Shown: piece after piece, positions 7,313 through 14,476 of the stretch
Position numbering within the stretch: the stretch's first letter is position 1
Layout: each line of letters begins with the position of its first letter
NCBI GenBank assembly: GCA_005883655.1
Contig: VBDA01000103.1
Span: forward strand, 1 to 19,326
DNA: 19,326 bases
Source of the DNA: Betaproteobacteria bacterium
GTDB lineage: Bacteria; Pseudomonadota; Gammaproteobacteria; Burkholderiales; Casimicrobiaceae
Reading direction: 5' to 3'
Notes under the pieces: model-generated
What the model was told of the DNA's origin: nothing
Seen by the model: the letters and a program-made list of their open reading frames with translations, nothing else
Database searches by the model: none
Made by a program: the position numbers and the translations under genes

Positions 7313-8070
7313 ACGTTCAGGCGATCCGCGCGATCTACCGCTTCGAAATGGCGCGCACCCGGCGCACGCTCATGCAGAGCATCATCTCGCCGGTTATCTC
7401 GACTTCGCTCTACTTCGTGGTCTTCGGCGCGGCGATCGGCTCGCGCATCGCCCAGGTCGAGGGGATCAGCTACGGCGCCTTCATCGTTCCCGGACTGATC
7501 ATGCTCTCGCTGTTGACGCAGAGCATTTCGAACGCGTCGTTCGGCATCTACTTTCCCAAGTTCACCGGAACGATCTACGAGCTCCTTTCGGCACCCATTT
7601 CCTATTTCGAGATCGTGGTGAGCTATGTCGGCGCCGCTGCGACCAAGTCGATCATCCTCGGTCTTATCATCCTGGCGACCGCCGGACTGTTCGTGCCGCT
7701 CCGAATCGCGCATCCGTTCTGGATGATTCTCTTTCTCGTGCTCACGGCGGTAACGTTCAGTCTTGTCGGCTTCATCATCGGCATCTGGGCCGACGGCTTC
7801 GAAAAGCTGCAGCTCGTACCGCTGCTGATCGTGACTCCGTTGACTTTCCTGGGAGGGAGCTTCTATTCAATCGATATGCTGCCGCCCTTGTGGCAGACGG
7901 TCACGCTGTTCAACCCCGTGGTCTATCTGATCAGCGGCTTCCGCTGGAGCTTCTACGGCATCGCCGACGTGAGCGTCGCTGTCAGCCTCGCCATGACGAT
8001 CGTGTTCATGGCGATATCGCTGGCGATCGTGGCGTGGATATTCAAAACCGGATACCGGCTCAAGACCTAA
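7309..8070 (+). CDS. yadH: ABC-2 exporter permease, YadH-like
   Basis: The 253-residue inner-membrane permease has about six hydrophobic segments. Family marks: 'SPVISTSLYFVVFGAAIGSRI' near the N terminus, 'YGAFIVPGLIMLSLLTQS' (~58-75), 'YELLSAPI', 'PLTFLGGSFYSIDMLPPLWQ' and 'NPVVYLISGFRWSFYGI', which are the ABC-2 motifs found in YadH, NodJ and related permeases. It starts at GTG 7309 inside the stop of the ATPase gene (GTGA overlap), consistent with translational coupling and a one-to-one pairing with the YadG-like ATPase. The gene ends the operon; 172 bp follow before the cupredoxin-like gene. Confidence 0.92.
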   Translation: MNVQAIRAIYRFEMARTRRTLMQSIISPVISTSLYFVVFGAAIGSRIAQVEGISYGAFIVPGLIMLSLLTQSISNASFGIYFPKFTGTIYELLSAPISYFEIVVSYVGAAATKSIILGLIILATAGLFVPLRIAHPFWMILFLVLTAVTFSLVGFIIGIWADGFEKLQLVPLLIVTPLTFLGGSFYSIDMLPPLWQTVTLFNPVVYLISGFRWSFYGIADVSVAVSLAMTIVFMAISLAIVAWIFKTGYRLKT

Positions 8071-8124
8071 CGAACGCCGATGCGGCCGAATCGTGCCACG
8101 TCATGCGATCAGCAGCGCTCCTTC

Positions 8125-8153
8125 TTGACCGCCGCGCCGGCCCGGACTACGCT
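8125..8153 (+). promoter_or_regulatory. Candidate sigma-70 promoter for the cupredoxin-like gene
   Basis: TTGACC (8125-8130), a 17-bp spacer and TACGCT (8148-8153) fit a sigma-70 promoter with a nearly perfect -35 and moderate -10. Transcription would start near 8160, leaving a leader of about 80 bases before the ATG at 8243. It lies in the 172-bp gap after the yadH-like gene. Confidence 0.45.
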
Positions 8154-8242
8154 GGATCGGATTCCAGGTTGCGAGTCCCGAAGCGCTTGTGCCTTGCGCT
8201 ACGGCGGCGGCCGCGGGAGTGCAACAGACAAGGGAGTGTCGA

Positions 8243-8941
8243 ATGAGAAGAATGCCATTCGCGGGGGGTTTGTCCGCGCTGCTCTTTGGGCTGCTGTGCG
8301 CGCCAGTCATCAGCCATGGCGCCGCTATCAAGGGTAAGGTGATCTTCGCCGGTCCCGTTCCGGCGCAGAAAAAAGTCGATGTGACCATCGACCAATACGT
8401 GTGCGGCACCCAGAAGGACGCCGGCGATCTGTTGCTATCGCCCCAAAAAGAGTTGAGAAACGCCGTTGTCTGGCTGGAGAATGCGCCCGCGGGCACGGTC
8501 GCACCGGCTGAATCGGCCAAGGTCGAGATGGATCAGAACGGATGCACGTTCATCCCGCGGGTCGTAATTGTGCCCGCGGGCGGCACCGTGGACTTTCTGA
8601 ACAGCGACCGCCTGCTGCATAATATTCATGCGACGCCGAAGCTGAACGCGTCGTTCAATCGGACGCAGCCGAAGAGCCGGACTATCCCGATCACCTTCGA
8701 CAAACCGGAGATCGTGCGCATCAATTGCGACCTCCACTCGTGGATGGCGGGCTGGGTCGTGGTGGCGGCGCATCAGTATTACGCGATTACCGGCGCCGAC
8801 GGCCAATTCGCTTTCGACAACCTGCCGTCCGGTCAATACAATCTCCAGGTGTGGCACGAACGCCTGGGGACAACGCGGGCCAGCGTCGCCATCACCGACC
8901 AGCAAGCTGGCCGCGTCACCGTCGAAATGAAATCACCATGA
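8243..8941 (+). CDS. Exported cupredoxin-like protein with carboxypeptidase-regulatory-like C-terminal domain
   Basis: The 232-residue protein starts with a Sec-type signal (positive start, hydrophobic residues ~7-24, cleavage near 'SHGA'). Then comes a beta-rich module with two Cys (54 and 101), and a cupredoxin-like core: 'LLHNIHATP' gives His126/His129 and 'CDLHSWM' gives Cys162, His165 and Met168, a full type-1 copper ligand set in the spacing C-x2-H-x2-M. The last ~55 residues ('YYAITGADGQFAFDNLPSGQYNLQVWHERLG') form a CarboxypepD_reg-like beta domain. Such proteins are often labelled methylamine-utilisation or plastocyanin-like; the electron partner is unknown. The ATG at 8243 was chosen for the AGGGAG at 8231-8236 and the signal peptide. 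It converges on the superoxide-reductase-like gene with 14 bp between stops. Confidence 0.83.
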   Translation: MRRMPFAGGLSALLFGLLCAPVISHGAAIKGKVIFAGPVPAQKKVDVTIDQYVCGTQKDAGDLLLSPQKELRNAVVWLENAPAGTVAPAESAKVEMDQNGCTFIPRVVIVPAGGTVDFLNSDRLLHNIHATPKLNASFNRTQPKSRTIPITFDKPEIVRINCDLHSWMAGWVVVAAHQYYAITGADGQFAFDNLPSGQYNLQVWHERLGTTRASVAITDQQAGRVTVEMKSP

Positions 8942-8955
8942 TGCGCAGTGCGGCT

Positions 8956-9402
8956 CTAGGGAAGCACTTCGATCTTCTTCGAGGCTTCCCACGCGGCCGA
9001 ATGGGTAGGCTCGGCGACGGCCCGCAGCGACCCGCCTTCGTCCAAGGCGATTGTGAATGTCACCACCGGCATCGAATACACCGGGTGGAGATACGTACGC
9101 GCGATCTCCACGGTATCCTTGTAAAGCGCGATGTAGCGGACGAAATGCTCGGATAGCGAGGGATGCTGTCCTCCGCTGCCGACGTTTATCGTGACGTTGA
9201 ACCATTCACCGCGCTTGACGGAGTCGGGCGCTACGATCTTCGGTGTGTGCTTTGCATCGTAGGTTGTATGGATACGTTGAAATTCCGGCGTGAATTGCTC
9301 GGCCTGCTCGCCGGCAGCGTACACCCCCGTAATGCCGAGGCCCAGGCAGAGAAAAAGCGCGGCGAAAGCGGCAAGTCGTGGAACTCGAACGGCGTTTACC
9401 AT
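8956..9402 (-). CDS. Exported superoxide-reductase-like (class II SORL) protein lacking the axial cysteine
   Basis: The 148-residue protein has a signal peptide (hydrophobic residues 10-29, 'GVYAAGE'). The mature part follows the neelaredoxin/desulfoferrodoxin iron domain: 'KHTPKI' (His52), 'QHPSLSEHFVRYIALY' (His80 and His86, six apart as in archaeal superoxide reductase), and 'EPTHSAAWE' (His134). In the known enzymes the fifth ligand is a Cys three residues before the last His (C-x2-H-G-x-W-E); here that position is Glu131. Fe-His4 binding is therefore plausible, but normal superoxide-reductase chemistry is doubtful. The ATG at 9402 was chosen because GAGGTG lies just upstream and the signal peptide then begins properly; an upstream in-frame ATG at 9441 lacks this. 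It lies 22 bp after the response-regulator stop and is the third gene of that operon. Confidence 0.78.
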   Translation of the reverse strand: MVNAVRVPRLAAFAALFLCLGLGITGVYAAGEQAEQFTPEFQRIHTTYDAKHTPKIVAPDSVKRGEWFNVTINVGSGGQHPSLSEHFVRYIALYKDTVEIARTYLHPVYSMPVVTFTIALDEGGSLRAVAEPTHSAAWEASKKIEVLP

Positions 9403-9424
9403 CTCAGCACCTCGGATTCGTGGA

Positions 9425-9799
9425 TTAGGGTTCCGGTACAAACTGGCGAACCAGCGCCAGCAGCTCGCGCGGACTGTACGGTTTCGCGAGGTAGCTGGTG
9501 GCGCCAGCCGCCGACGCTTTTTCCCGATCGCCGCTCATCGCAAACGACGTGATCACGATGATCGGGATATGGCCCGTGCGCGGGTCCGCCTTCAAGACCC
9601 GCGTCGCATCGAGGCCGGACATCTTGGGCAACTGCACGTCCATGAGGATGAGATCCGGCAGCTCCTGTTGAGCCTGGGCGACTCCGGATTCGCCGTCTAC
9701 GGCTTCGATCAGCCGGTACGAAGTGCGGCTGAGCAGCTGACGCACTATTTTCCGGTTGTATTCGTTGTCTTCGATGTAAAGAATCGTCTTTTGGCTCAT
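9425..9799 (-). CDS. Single-domain response regulator (CheY/DivK-like)
   Basis: A 124-residue receiver domain without an output domain. Key residues are all present: acidic pair Glu10/Asp11, phospho-acceptor Asp54 in 'LILMDVQLPKMSG', Thr84 in 'VITSFA', Tyr103 and Lys106 in 'YLAKPYSPREL'. It would be phosphorylated by the histidine kinase encoded directly upstream; its start overlaps the kinase stop by 4 bp (ATGA). Output must go through protein-protein contact, possibly a downstream phosphotransferase or the divergent cyclase, which is inference. Confidence 0.93.
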   Translation of the reverse strand: MSQKTILYIEDNEYNRKIVRQLLSRTSYRLIEAVDGESGVAQAQQELPDLILMDVQLPKMSGLDATRVLKADPRTGHIPIIVITSFAMSGDREKASAAGATSYLAKPYSPRELLALVRQFVPEP

Positions 9800-11436
9800 G
9801 CGCCGTCCCCTTTCGTCCGCAGGGGAACGGCAAAGAAGAACGTGCAGCCCTTGCCGATCTCGCTCTCGATCCAGATGCGGCCGCCGTGCATCTCCACGAA
9901 TTTCTTGGTGATGCTGAGGCCCAGGCCCGTCCCGCCGAACTCACGCGTCACGGTCGCGTCGACCTGGCGGAACTCCGCGAACACATTCTCCTGCTCGTCC
10001 TTCGGAATGCCGATGCCCGTATCCGAGACGCGATAGATAAGCTCGCTGCCGACGAGCTCGACCCCGATCTCGACCCGCCCTTCCTTGGTGAACTTGATCG
10101 CATTGCCGGCCAGGTTCATCAGGGATTGGGTAAGGCGTCCGTTGTCGCCATAGGCGACCGGAAGATCGTCGGGGACGCTGATCACAAAGTCCAGGCCTTT
10201 CTCGGCCGCCAGCGACCGCAACGACACGTGAACGATGTCGATGACTTCCTGCACCGAATACTCACCCAGTGCCAGCTGCATGCGTCCAGCTTCGATCTTG
10301 GACAGATCCAGAACATCGTTGATCAGGCGCAGCAGATGGCGACCGTTGATCTGGATATCGGCGAGCGGTTCCTTCAGCTCGTTCGCCACCTCGCCATAAA
10401 GCCCGTCGAGAACCATTTCGGTGAAGCCGAGGATGGCGTTCATCGGCGTGCGCAGCTCGTGACTCATGTTGGCGAGAAATTCCGATTTTGCCTTGCTCGC
10501 CTGTGCCAATTGCAGGTTCAGACGACCCAGCTCGGCCGCCGCGCGGCGCTGCTCGGTATCGAAACGTTGAAGCTCTTCGCTCATGTGGTTCATCCGCTCT
10601 GCCAGCGCGCCGAACTCGTCGCGGTTGGGCACGCTGATCCGTTCGCCAAAATTGCCCGCTGCCACCTTGTCCAGGAAGGTCTGCGCTTCGCGCACCGGAA
10701 GGATGAATGACCACGAGATGACGAAACCGCAGAGCAGCGCGAACATCACCGCGCTCACCGCGAAAGCGCTGGTCAGAATCAGCGACTTGCGGTTGGCGGC
10801 AGTGACACTTTCGCGCAGGCGCGCCATTCGATTCTGCTGCGCCGCGACCAGCCGCCCCACCCGGGTCGTTATTTCGTTGTCGAGCCGCTCCTGGCGGTGA
10901 ACAAGGGTGCCGGTCACTGCACCGAGCTTGCCATCGCGGATGGCGTTGGCCATGTCGGCCACGACCGCCATCGCCTCGTCTTGCGATGATCGTATTTCCT
11001 CGACCAGACCCTGCTCGGCTGTTCCCGCCGCTTCAACCTTGGCGAGCCTGTCGTTGAATCGATTATTCTCACTCAGGATCTTGGAGATCGCCTCCTCGTC
11101 CTGCGAAAGAAGCGCCAGGTCGGTGTAATGCATCTGCCTGGCTAGCGCATGCTCACCTTGCTGCGCCAAGCTGACCATTTCATGCGCTTCGTCGAGCAGC
11201 CGGCTCTGGCGCGTCGCGCTGACGATGGTCTGCAAGCTCACCAGCGCCATCGCAATAAAAAGCAAGGTGACGATCAGAAACGCGGCAAGCAGCTTGGTAT
11301 GGACCGACGCTCGAATGCCCGCGACCCAACGCACCAGCGCGCGAAGCTGCGTTCGCCTCTGGATGCGCTCGGCGAGCTTTTCGAGTTTGATTTCCGGATG
11401 CTCCGCTGATGACGGATTTTCGAGTGAGGATTGCAC
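9796..11436 (-). CDS. Membrane sensor histidine kinase (HAMP-HisKA-HATPase)
   Basis: A 546-residue kinase with a ~45-residue cytoplasmic N-terminal stretch, transmembrane segment 1 at ~49-68, a periplasmic mostly helical sensor region ~70-218, transmembrane segment 2 at ~219-241, HAMP at ~243-295, a short coiled coil, HisKA with 'FLANMSHELRTPMNAILGF' (phospho-acceptor His326), and HATPase with N box 'NLAGNAIKFT' (441-450), G1 'DTGIGIP' (472) and G2 'GGTGLGLSI' (501-509). All catalytic boxes are intact. No receiver is fused. The start at GTG 11436 is the first usable one in frame; the ribosome-binding site is weak. It opens an operon with the response regulator and the exported superoxide-reductase-like protein, so the sensed signal may be redox or metal related; this is inference. 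It is divergent from the receiver-cyclase gene 77 bp away. Confidence 0.93.
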   Translation of the reverse strand: MQSSLENPSSAEHPEIKLEKLAERIQRRTQLRALVRWVAGIRASVHTKLLAAFLIVTLLFIAMALVSLQTIVSATRQSRLLDEAHEMVSLAQQGEHALARQMHYTDLALLSQDEEAISKILSENNRFNDRLAKVEAAGTAEQGLVEEIRSSQDEAMAVVADMANAIRDGKLGAVTGTLVHRQERLDNEITTRVGRLVAAQQNRMARLRESVTAANRKSLILTSAFAVSAVMFALLCGFVISWSFILPVREAQTFLDKVAAGNFGERISVPNRDEFGALAERMNHMSEELQRFDTEQRRAAAELGRLNLQLAQASKAKSEFLANMSHELRTPMNAILGFTEMVLDGLYGEVANELKEPLADIQINGRHLLRLINDVLDLSKIEAGRMQLALGEYSVQEVIDIVHVSLRSLAAEKGLDFVISVPDDLPVAYGDNGRLTQSLMNLAGNAIKFTKEGRVEIGVELVGSELIYRVSDTGIGIPKDEQENVFAEFRQVDATVTREFGGTGLGLSITKKFVEMHGGRIWIESEIGKGCTFFFAVPLRTKGDGA

Positions 11437-11513
11437 GCTATTCTTACCGCCATCCGTCCTTGTGCATCTCCGGCCGAGGCCGTATATTTCCCGAATTGCT
11501 GGGACAATCGTTG

Positions 11514-12599
11514 GTGAGAACCCCTTCTCGCATCCTCATCGTCGACGACAACCCGACGAACGTCAAGGTCCTGCAGACTCGGCTGGCTGCCGAAGGCTAC
11601 GAAGTCCTCACCGCGGCCGATGGCGAGGAAGGGCTGGCAGCCGCCCGGCAACATACTCCGGACCTGATTCTGCTCGACGTCATGATGCCCAAGCTCGACG
11701 GTTTCGAGGTGTGTCGGCGCTTGCGTGCCGACGCCGCGTTCCCGTTCACGCCGATCATCATGGTAACTGCGATGGCGGATTCGAAGGACGTGATCGCGGG
11801 GCTCGAGGCCGGTGGCGACGAATACCTTACCAATCCGGTCGACCCCGCCGGCCTGCACGACACGGTCGAGACACTTGCCGCCGAAGTGAAGGAGTGGAAC
11901 GCTTCGTTGGAGCGGCGAGTCGCCGCGCAGGTCGGCGAGCTCGAGCGCGTCGGCCGCTTGCGGCGCTTTTTCTCGCCACAGCTGGCGGAGCTCATCGTCA
12001 ACGGCGGCGCCGAAGATCCGCTGAAGAGCCATCGCCGCGAAATCACGGTCGTGTTCCTCGATCTGCGCGGCTTCACCGCCTTCGCGGAAGTCGCGGAGCC
12101 CGAGGAGGTGATGGGCGTGCTACGCGAGTATCACCAAGCCACCGGCAAGCTGATCCTTGAATACGAAGGCACGCTCGAGCATTTTACCGGCGACGGGATA
12201 ACGATTTTGTTCAACGATCCGATGCCGATCCCGAATCCCAACGAGCGCGCGGTCCGAATGGCACTTGCTATTCGCGAACGCGTCGGCCGCATGGCGAAGG
12301 ACTGGGTCAAGCGCGGCTACGAGCTGAGCCTGGGAATCGGCATCGCACAGGGCTTTGCGACCATCGGCGCGATCGGCTTCGAGGGCCGCTGGGACTACAG
12401 CGCGATCGGGACCGTCACTAATCTGGCGGCGCGCTTGTGCGGCGAGGTCCCCGGTGATCAGATTCTGATCGCCCAGCGCGTGTACGCGGGCGTCGAAACG
12501 CTCGTGGAAGTCGAGCCCCAGGAGGTGCTGACGCTGAAGGGCTTCCGCCGGCCTGTGATCGCCTATCGGGTCCGGAGGTTGAAAACGCCGCGGAGCTGA
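11514..12599 (+). CDS. Receiver domain fused to class III adenylate/guanylate cyclase
   Basis: The 361-residue soluble protein has a receiver at 5-125 (Asp11/Asp12, acceptor Asp55 in 'LILLDVMMPKLDG', Thr85), a coiled-coil linker ~125-150, and a class III cyclase catalytic domain ~174-345. Metal-binding Asp183 ('VFLDLRGFT') and Asp227 ('FTGDG'), and transition-state residues Asn303 and Arg307 ('TNLAARLC') are present, so it should be active. The usual adenine-selecting Lys position has His223 while the partner Asp294 is present, so product choice (cAMP or cGMP) is uncertain. The receiver's near-invariant Lys is Asn107 ('YLTNPVD'). GTG 11514 was chosen because GGGA lies 9 bases before it and the receiver starts immediately; an upstream in-frame ATG (11409) would overlap the kinase start. 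It is divergent from the kinase operon. Confidence 0.9.
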   Translation: MRTPSRILIVDDNPTNVKVLQTRLAAEGYEVLTAADGEEGLAAARQHTPDLILLDVMMPKLDGFEVCRRLRADAAFPFTPIIMVTAMADSKDVIAGLEAGGDEYLTNPVDPAGLHDTVETLAAEVKEWNASLERRVAAQVGELERVGRLRRFFSPQLAELIVNGGAEDPLKSHRREITVVFLDLRGFTAFAEVAEPEEVMGVLREYHQATGKLILEYEGTLEHFTGDGITILFNDPMPIPNPNERAVRMALAIRERVGRMAKDWVKRGYELSLGIGIAQGFATIGAIGFEGRWDYSAIGTVTNLAARLCGEVPGDQILIAQRVYAGVETLVEVEPQEVLTLKGFRRPVIAYRVRRLKTPRS

Positions 12600-12610
12600 A
12601 GCTGCGGCGC

Positions 12611-12635
12611 CGGCGCTCACCGATCGGGTGCGCCG
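12611..12635. terminator. Weak stem-loop between convergent cyclase and aldolase genes
   Basis: CGGCG...CACC pairs with GGTG...CGCCG around a GATCG loop, giving a ~9-bp GC stem with a 2-base bulge, 11 bp after the cyclase stop. There is no T run after it on either strand, so it is at best a poor intrinsic terminator. A 13-bp sequence CGCTCACCGATCG is repeated at 12614 and 12640 in the same gap. Confidence 0.25.
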
Positions 12636-12695
12636 ACCTCGCTCACCGATCGCTAAAAGCCCTGCCGGTGTGGCGACAAGCGCGCCCGATTCGGT

Positions 12696-13421
12696 TCAGT
12701 CCGCGTACCCCGGTAACTCGCGATCGAGTACCCGCATCATCGCCTCGAAGTACAGGCGCTCGCGCTCCGCGCGCGGATGTCGATCGTTATCCGAAGGTCC
12801 CTGGACCTGCGCGACGATGTCGTCCGACAGCACCGCGAGAGGCCGCCCCGTGGACATTGCCAGGACTTGTGTTCGGCAAACGCGTTCGAGCTTGTACAGC
12901 CGCTTGTAAGCCTGGGCAATGGTGTTTCCGGTCACGATCACGCCGTGGTTTTTCATGAAGACCATCTGCTTGTCGCCCATCAATCGTGCGAGGCGCTCAC
13001 CCTCCTCGAGCGAATCGGCGGTCCCGGTGTAGTTGTCGTCGTACGCGATATGCCCATGGAAAAAAGCCGCTGTCTGGTTGGCCGGCAGTAAGCGGTTGTC
13101 CTTCAGCATATTGAGCGCGAGCGCCCAGGGCTGGTGCGTGTGGAGCACCACCCGTACGCCGCAGATGCGGTGGATCGGCGCATGGATGCACTGCGCGGAC
13201 AGCTCGACAACGCCTTCGCCCTCGAGCGTGCTGCCGGATTCGTCAAAGACGATCATGTCGCTCGCCCGGGCCTCCGACCAATGCAAGCCGAAGGGAAGGA
13301 TCAGATAGCAGTCGTCGCGGCCGGGAACGGTCACGGTGAAGTGGTTGTCGATTCCCTCTTCCAACTCGTGCAGCACGGCCAGGCGGTGCGCTGCGGCGAG
13401 GTGCATCTTCGCTTGCGCCAC
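12696..13421 (-). CDS. Class II aldolase/adducin-family protein
   Basis: The product has 241 residues from GTG 13421. It belongs to the zinc-dependent class II aldolase (fuculose-phosphate aldolase / adducin head) family: 'LAAAHRLAVLHELEEGIDNHFTV' at the start, 'LHTHQPWALAL' giving two zinc-binding His, and 'MKNHGVIVTG' giving the third. Sugar-phosphate aldolase or decarboxylase activity is expected of the family, but many members of this subgroup have no assigned substrate. The start is unclear: GTG 13421 has no good ribosome-binding site and ATG 13406 is inside the conserved region, whereas an ATG at 13462 preceded by GAGAGGG and a TATACT box lies in a different frame, one base out of register. 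Either the gene starts weakly at GTG or the start region carries a 1-base deletion. It is divergent from the liv cluster. Confidence 0.82.
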   Translation of the reverse strand: MAQAKMHLAAAHRLAVLHELEEGIDNHFTVTVPGRDDCYLILPFGLHWSEARASDMIVFDESGSTLEGEGVVELSAQCIHAPIHRICGVRVVLHTHQPWALALNMLKDNRLLPANQTAAFFHGHIAYDDNYTGTADSLEEGERLARLMGDKQMVFMKNHGVIVTGNTIAQAYKRLYKLERVCRTQVLAMSTGRPLAVLSDDIVAQVQGPSDNDRHPRAERERLYFEAMMRVLDRELPGYAD

Positions 13422-13459
13422 CGGATCGATCGACGCGAAGAAGACAATGGATGAACCGA

Positions 13460-13474
13460 CATATGGCCCTCTCG
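13460..13474 (-). promoter_or_regulatory. Strong ribosome-binding site and ATG out of frame with the aldolase
   Basis: On the minus strand GAGAGGG (13474-13468) stands 5 bases before an ATG (13462-13460). The ATG frame runs out of register with the aldolase by one base, yet the spacing from the TATACT box and the good Shine-Dalgarno make it look like the original start. Directly seen; its meaning is inferred. Confidence 0.4.
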
Positions 13475-13493
13475 ATAAAATCGCTTCGGTCGC

Positions 13494-13524
13494 AGTATAA
13501 CCGGGGGATGGCGTCGCGAGTCAG
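13494..13524 (-). promoter_or_regulatory. Candidate sigma-70 promoter for the aldolase gene
   Basis: On the minus strand TATACT (13499-13494) is a strong -10 box; CTGACT (13524-13519) is a possible -35 at a long 19-bp spacing. Transcription from here would begin about 25 bases before the ATG at 13462. The rest of the gap up to livG at 13706 shows no convincing promoter on the plus strand that I can identify. Confidence 0.35.
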
Positions 13525-13694
13525 TTGGTCAGGCCAGTGTCCCCTCAGGATGCGAGTAGCGACATCATGCCGCAGAGATCCTTTCATCGACGGGACCGTT
13601 ATCCGGGACCTTGTATTCCTGAGCTTGCTTGGTTGGTTTCCGGATACCCGGCAATCAATGCTACGCTTTGCAAAGACATTTTCTTGCCACAGAC

Positions 13695-13699
13695 AGGAG
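13695..13699 (+). promoter_or_regulatory. Ribosome-binding site deciding the livG GTG start
   Basis: AGGAG, 6 bases before GTG 13706. It overrules the in-frame ATG codons far upstream, which would add about 85 unrelated residues. Confidence 0.75.
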
Positions 13700-13705
13700 C
13701 AGCAA

Positions 13706-14476
13706 GTGGCGCTTCTCGAAGTGCGCGAGCTGACGCGCAGCTTCTACGGAATTCATGCGCTTGGCGGTGTCGATCTTCGGGTCGAGGCGCATCGCATCAC
13801 CGGTCTGATCGGGCCCAACGGTGCGGGCAAGACGACGCTTTTCAACTGCATTTCGGGCGTCGTCCCGCCTGACTCCGGGACCGTGCTTTTCGGGGGACAA
13901 GACATCACCGGGTGGCGCCCGGACCGCATCGCGTCGGTCGGGCTGATCCGTACGTTTCAGATCGCGCGCGGATTTCCGCGCCTCAGCGTGTACGAAAATC
14001 TGCTGCTGTACGGCGACCGCCAGCCGGGCGAGCGCGCATCCGCCGCGCTGGTGCGCTCGACCGCGGCACTGCGACGCGAATCCGAACTGATCGATCTCGC
14101 CTTCGCAATCGCTTCGCGCCTGAACCTGGTCCGGGTACTGAACGATCCTGCCTCGAGCCTTTCCGGCGGCCAGAAAAAACTTCTGGAAATCGGTCGCGTT
14201 CTGATGGCGCGCCCGCAGCTGATCCTGCTCGATGAGCCGGTCGCTGGCGTCAATCCATCGCTGACGCGGGAAATCGCTGGTCACCTGCGCGCGCTGGTCG
14301 ACGACGGACTAAGCGTGCTGTTGATCGAGCATCACATGGACACCATTGCGCAGCTCTGCGATCACGTCGTGGTGCTGGCGGAGGGAAAGAATCTCGCGGA
14401 GGGCAGCTTCGATGAGCTCTCGCGCAACGAAGCTGTGCAGGAAGCGTACATGGGCCGGAAGCGGCGGGTCTCTTGA
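13706..14476 (+). CDS. livG: Branched-chain amino-acid type ABC transporter ATPase, LivG-like
   Basis: The 256-residue ATPase has Walker A 'GPNGAGKTTLFNCISGV', a long LivG-type helical insert after 'RTFQIARGFPRLSVYENLL', signature 'LSGGQKKLLEIGR', Walker B 'LILLDEPVAGVNP' (the 'AGVNP' is characteristic of LivG) and H-loop 'LIEHHMD'. The frame is open from far upstream, but GTG 13706 was chosen because AGGAG (13695-13699) lies 6 bases before it and the family N terminus ('ALLEVRELTRSFYGIHAL') begins there. It is the first gene of the livGFKHM cluster and powers uptake together with LivF. Its stop overlaps the TTG start of livF by 4 bp. Confidence 0.94.
   Translation: MALLEVRELTRSFYGIHALGGVDLRVEAHRITGLIGPNGAGKTTLFNCISGVVPPDSGTVLFGGQDITGWRPDRIASVGLIRTFQIARGFPRLSVYENLLLYGDRQPGERASAALVRSTAALRRESELIDLAFAIASRLNLVRVLNDPASSLSGGQKKLLEIGRVLMARPQLILLDEPVAGVNPSLTREIAGHLRALVDDGLSVLLIEHHMDTIAQLCDHVVVLAEGKNLAEGSFDELSRNEAVQEAYMGRKRRVS

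Noticed and set aside
11409..11513. Longer cyclase protein starting at the ATG at 11409
   Set aside because: The extra 35 residues have no similarity to receivers, overlap the start of the divergent kinase gene, and a better ribosome-binding site serves GTG 11514.
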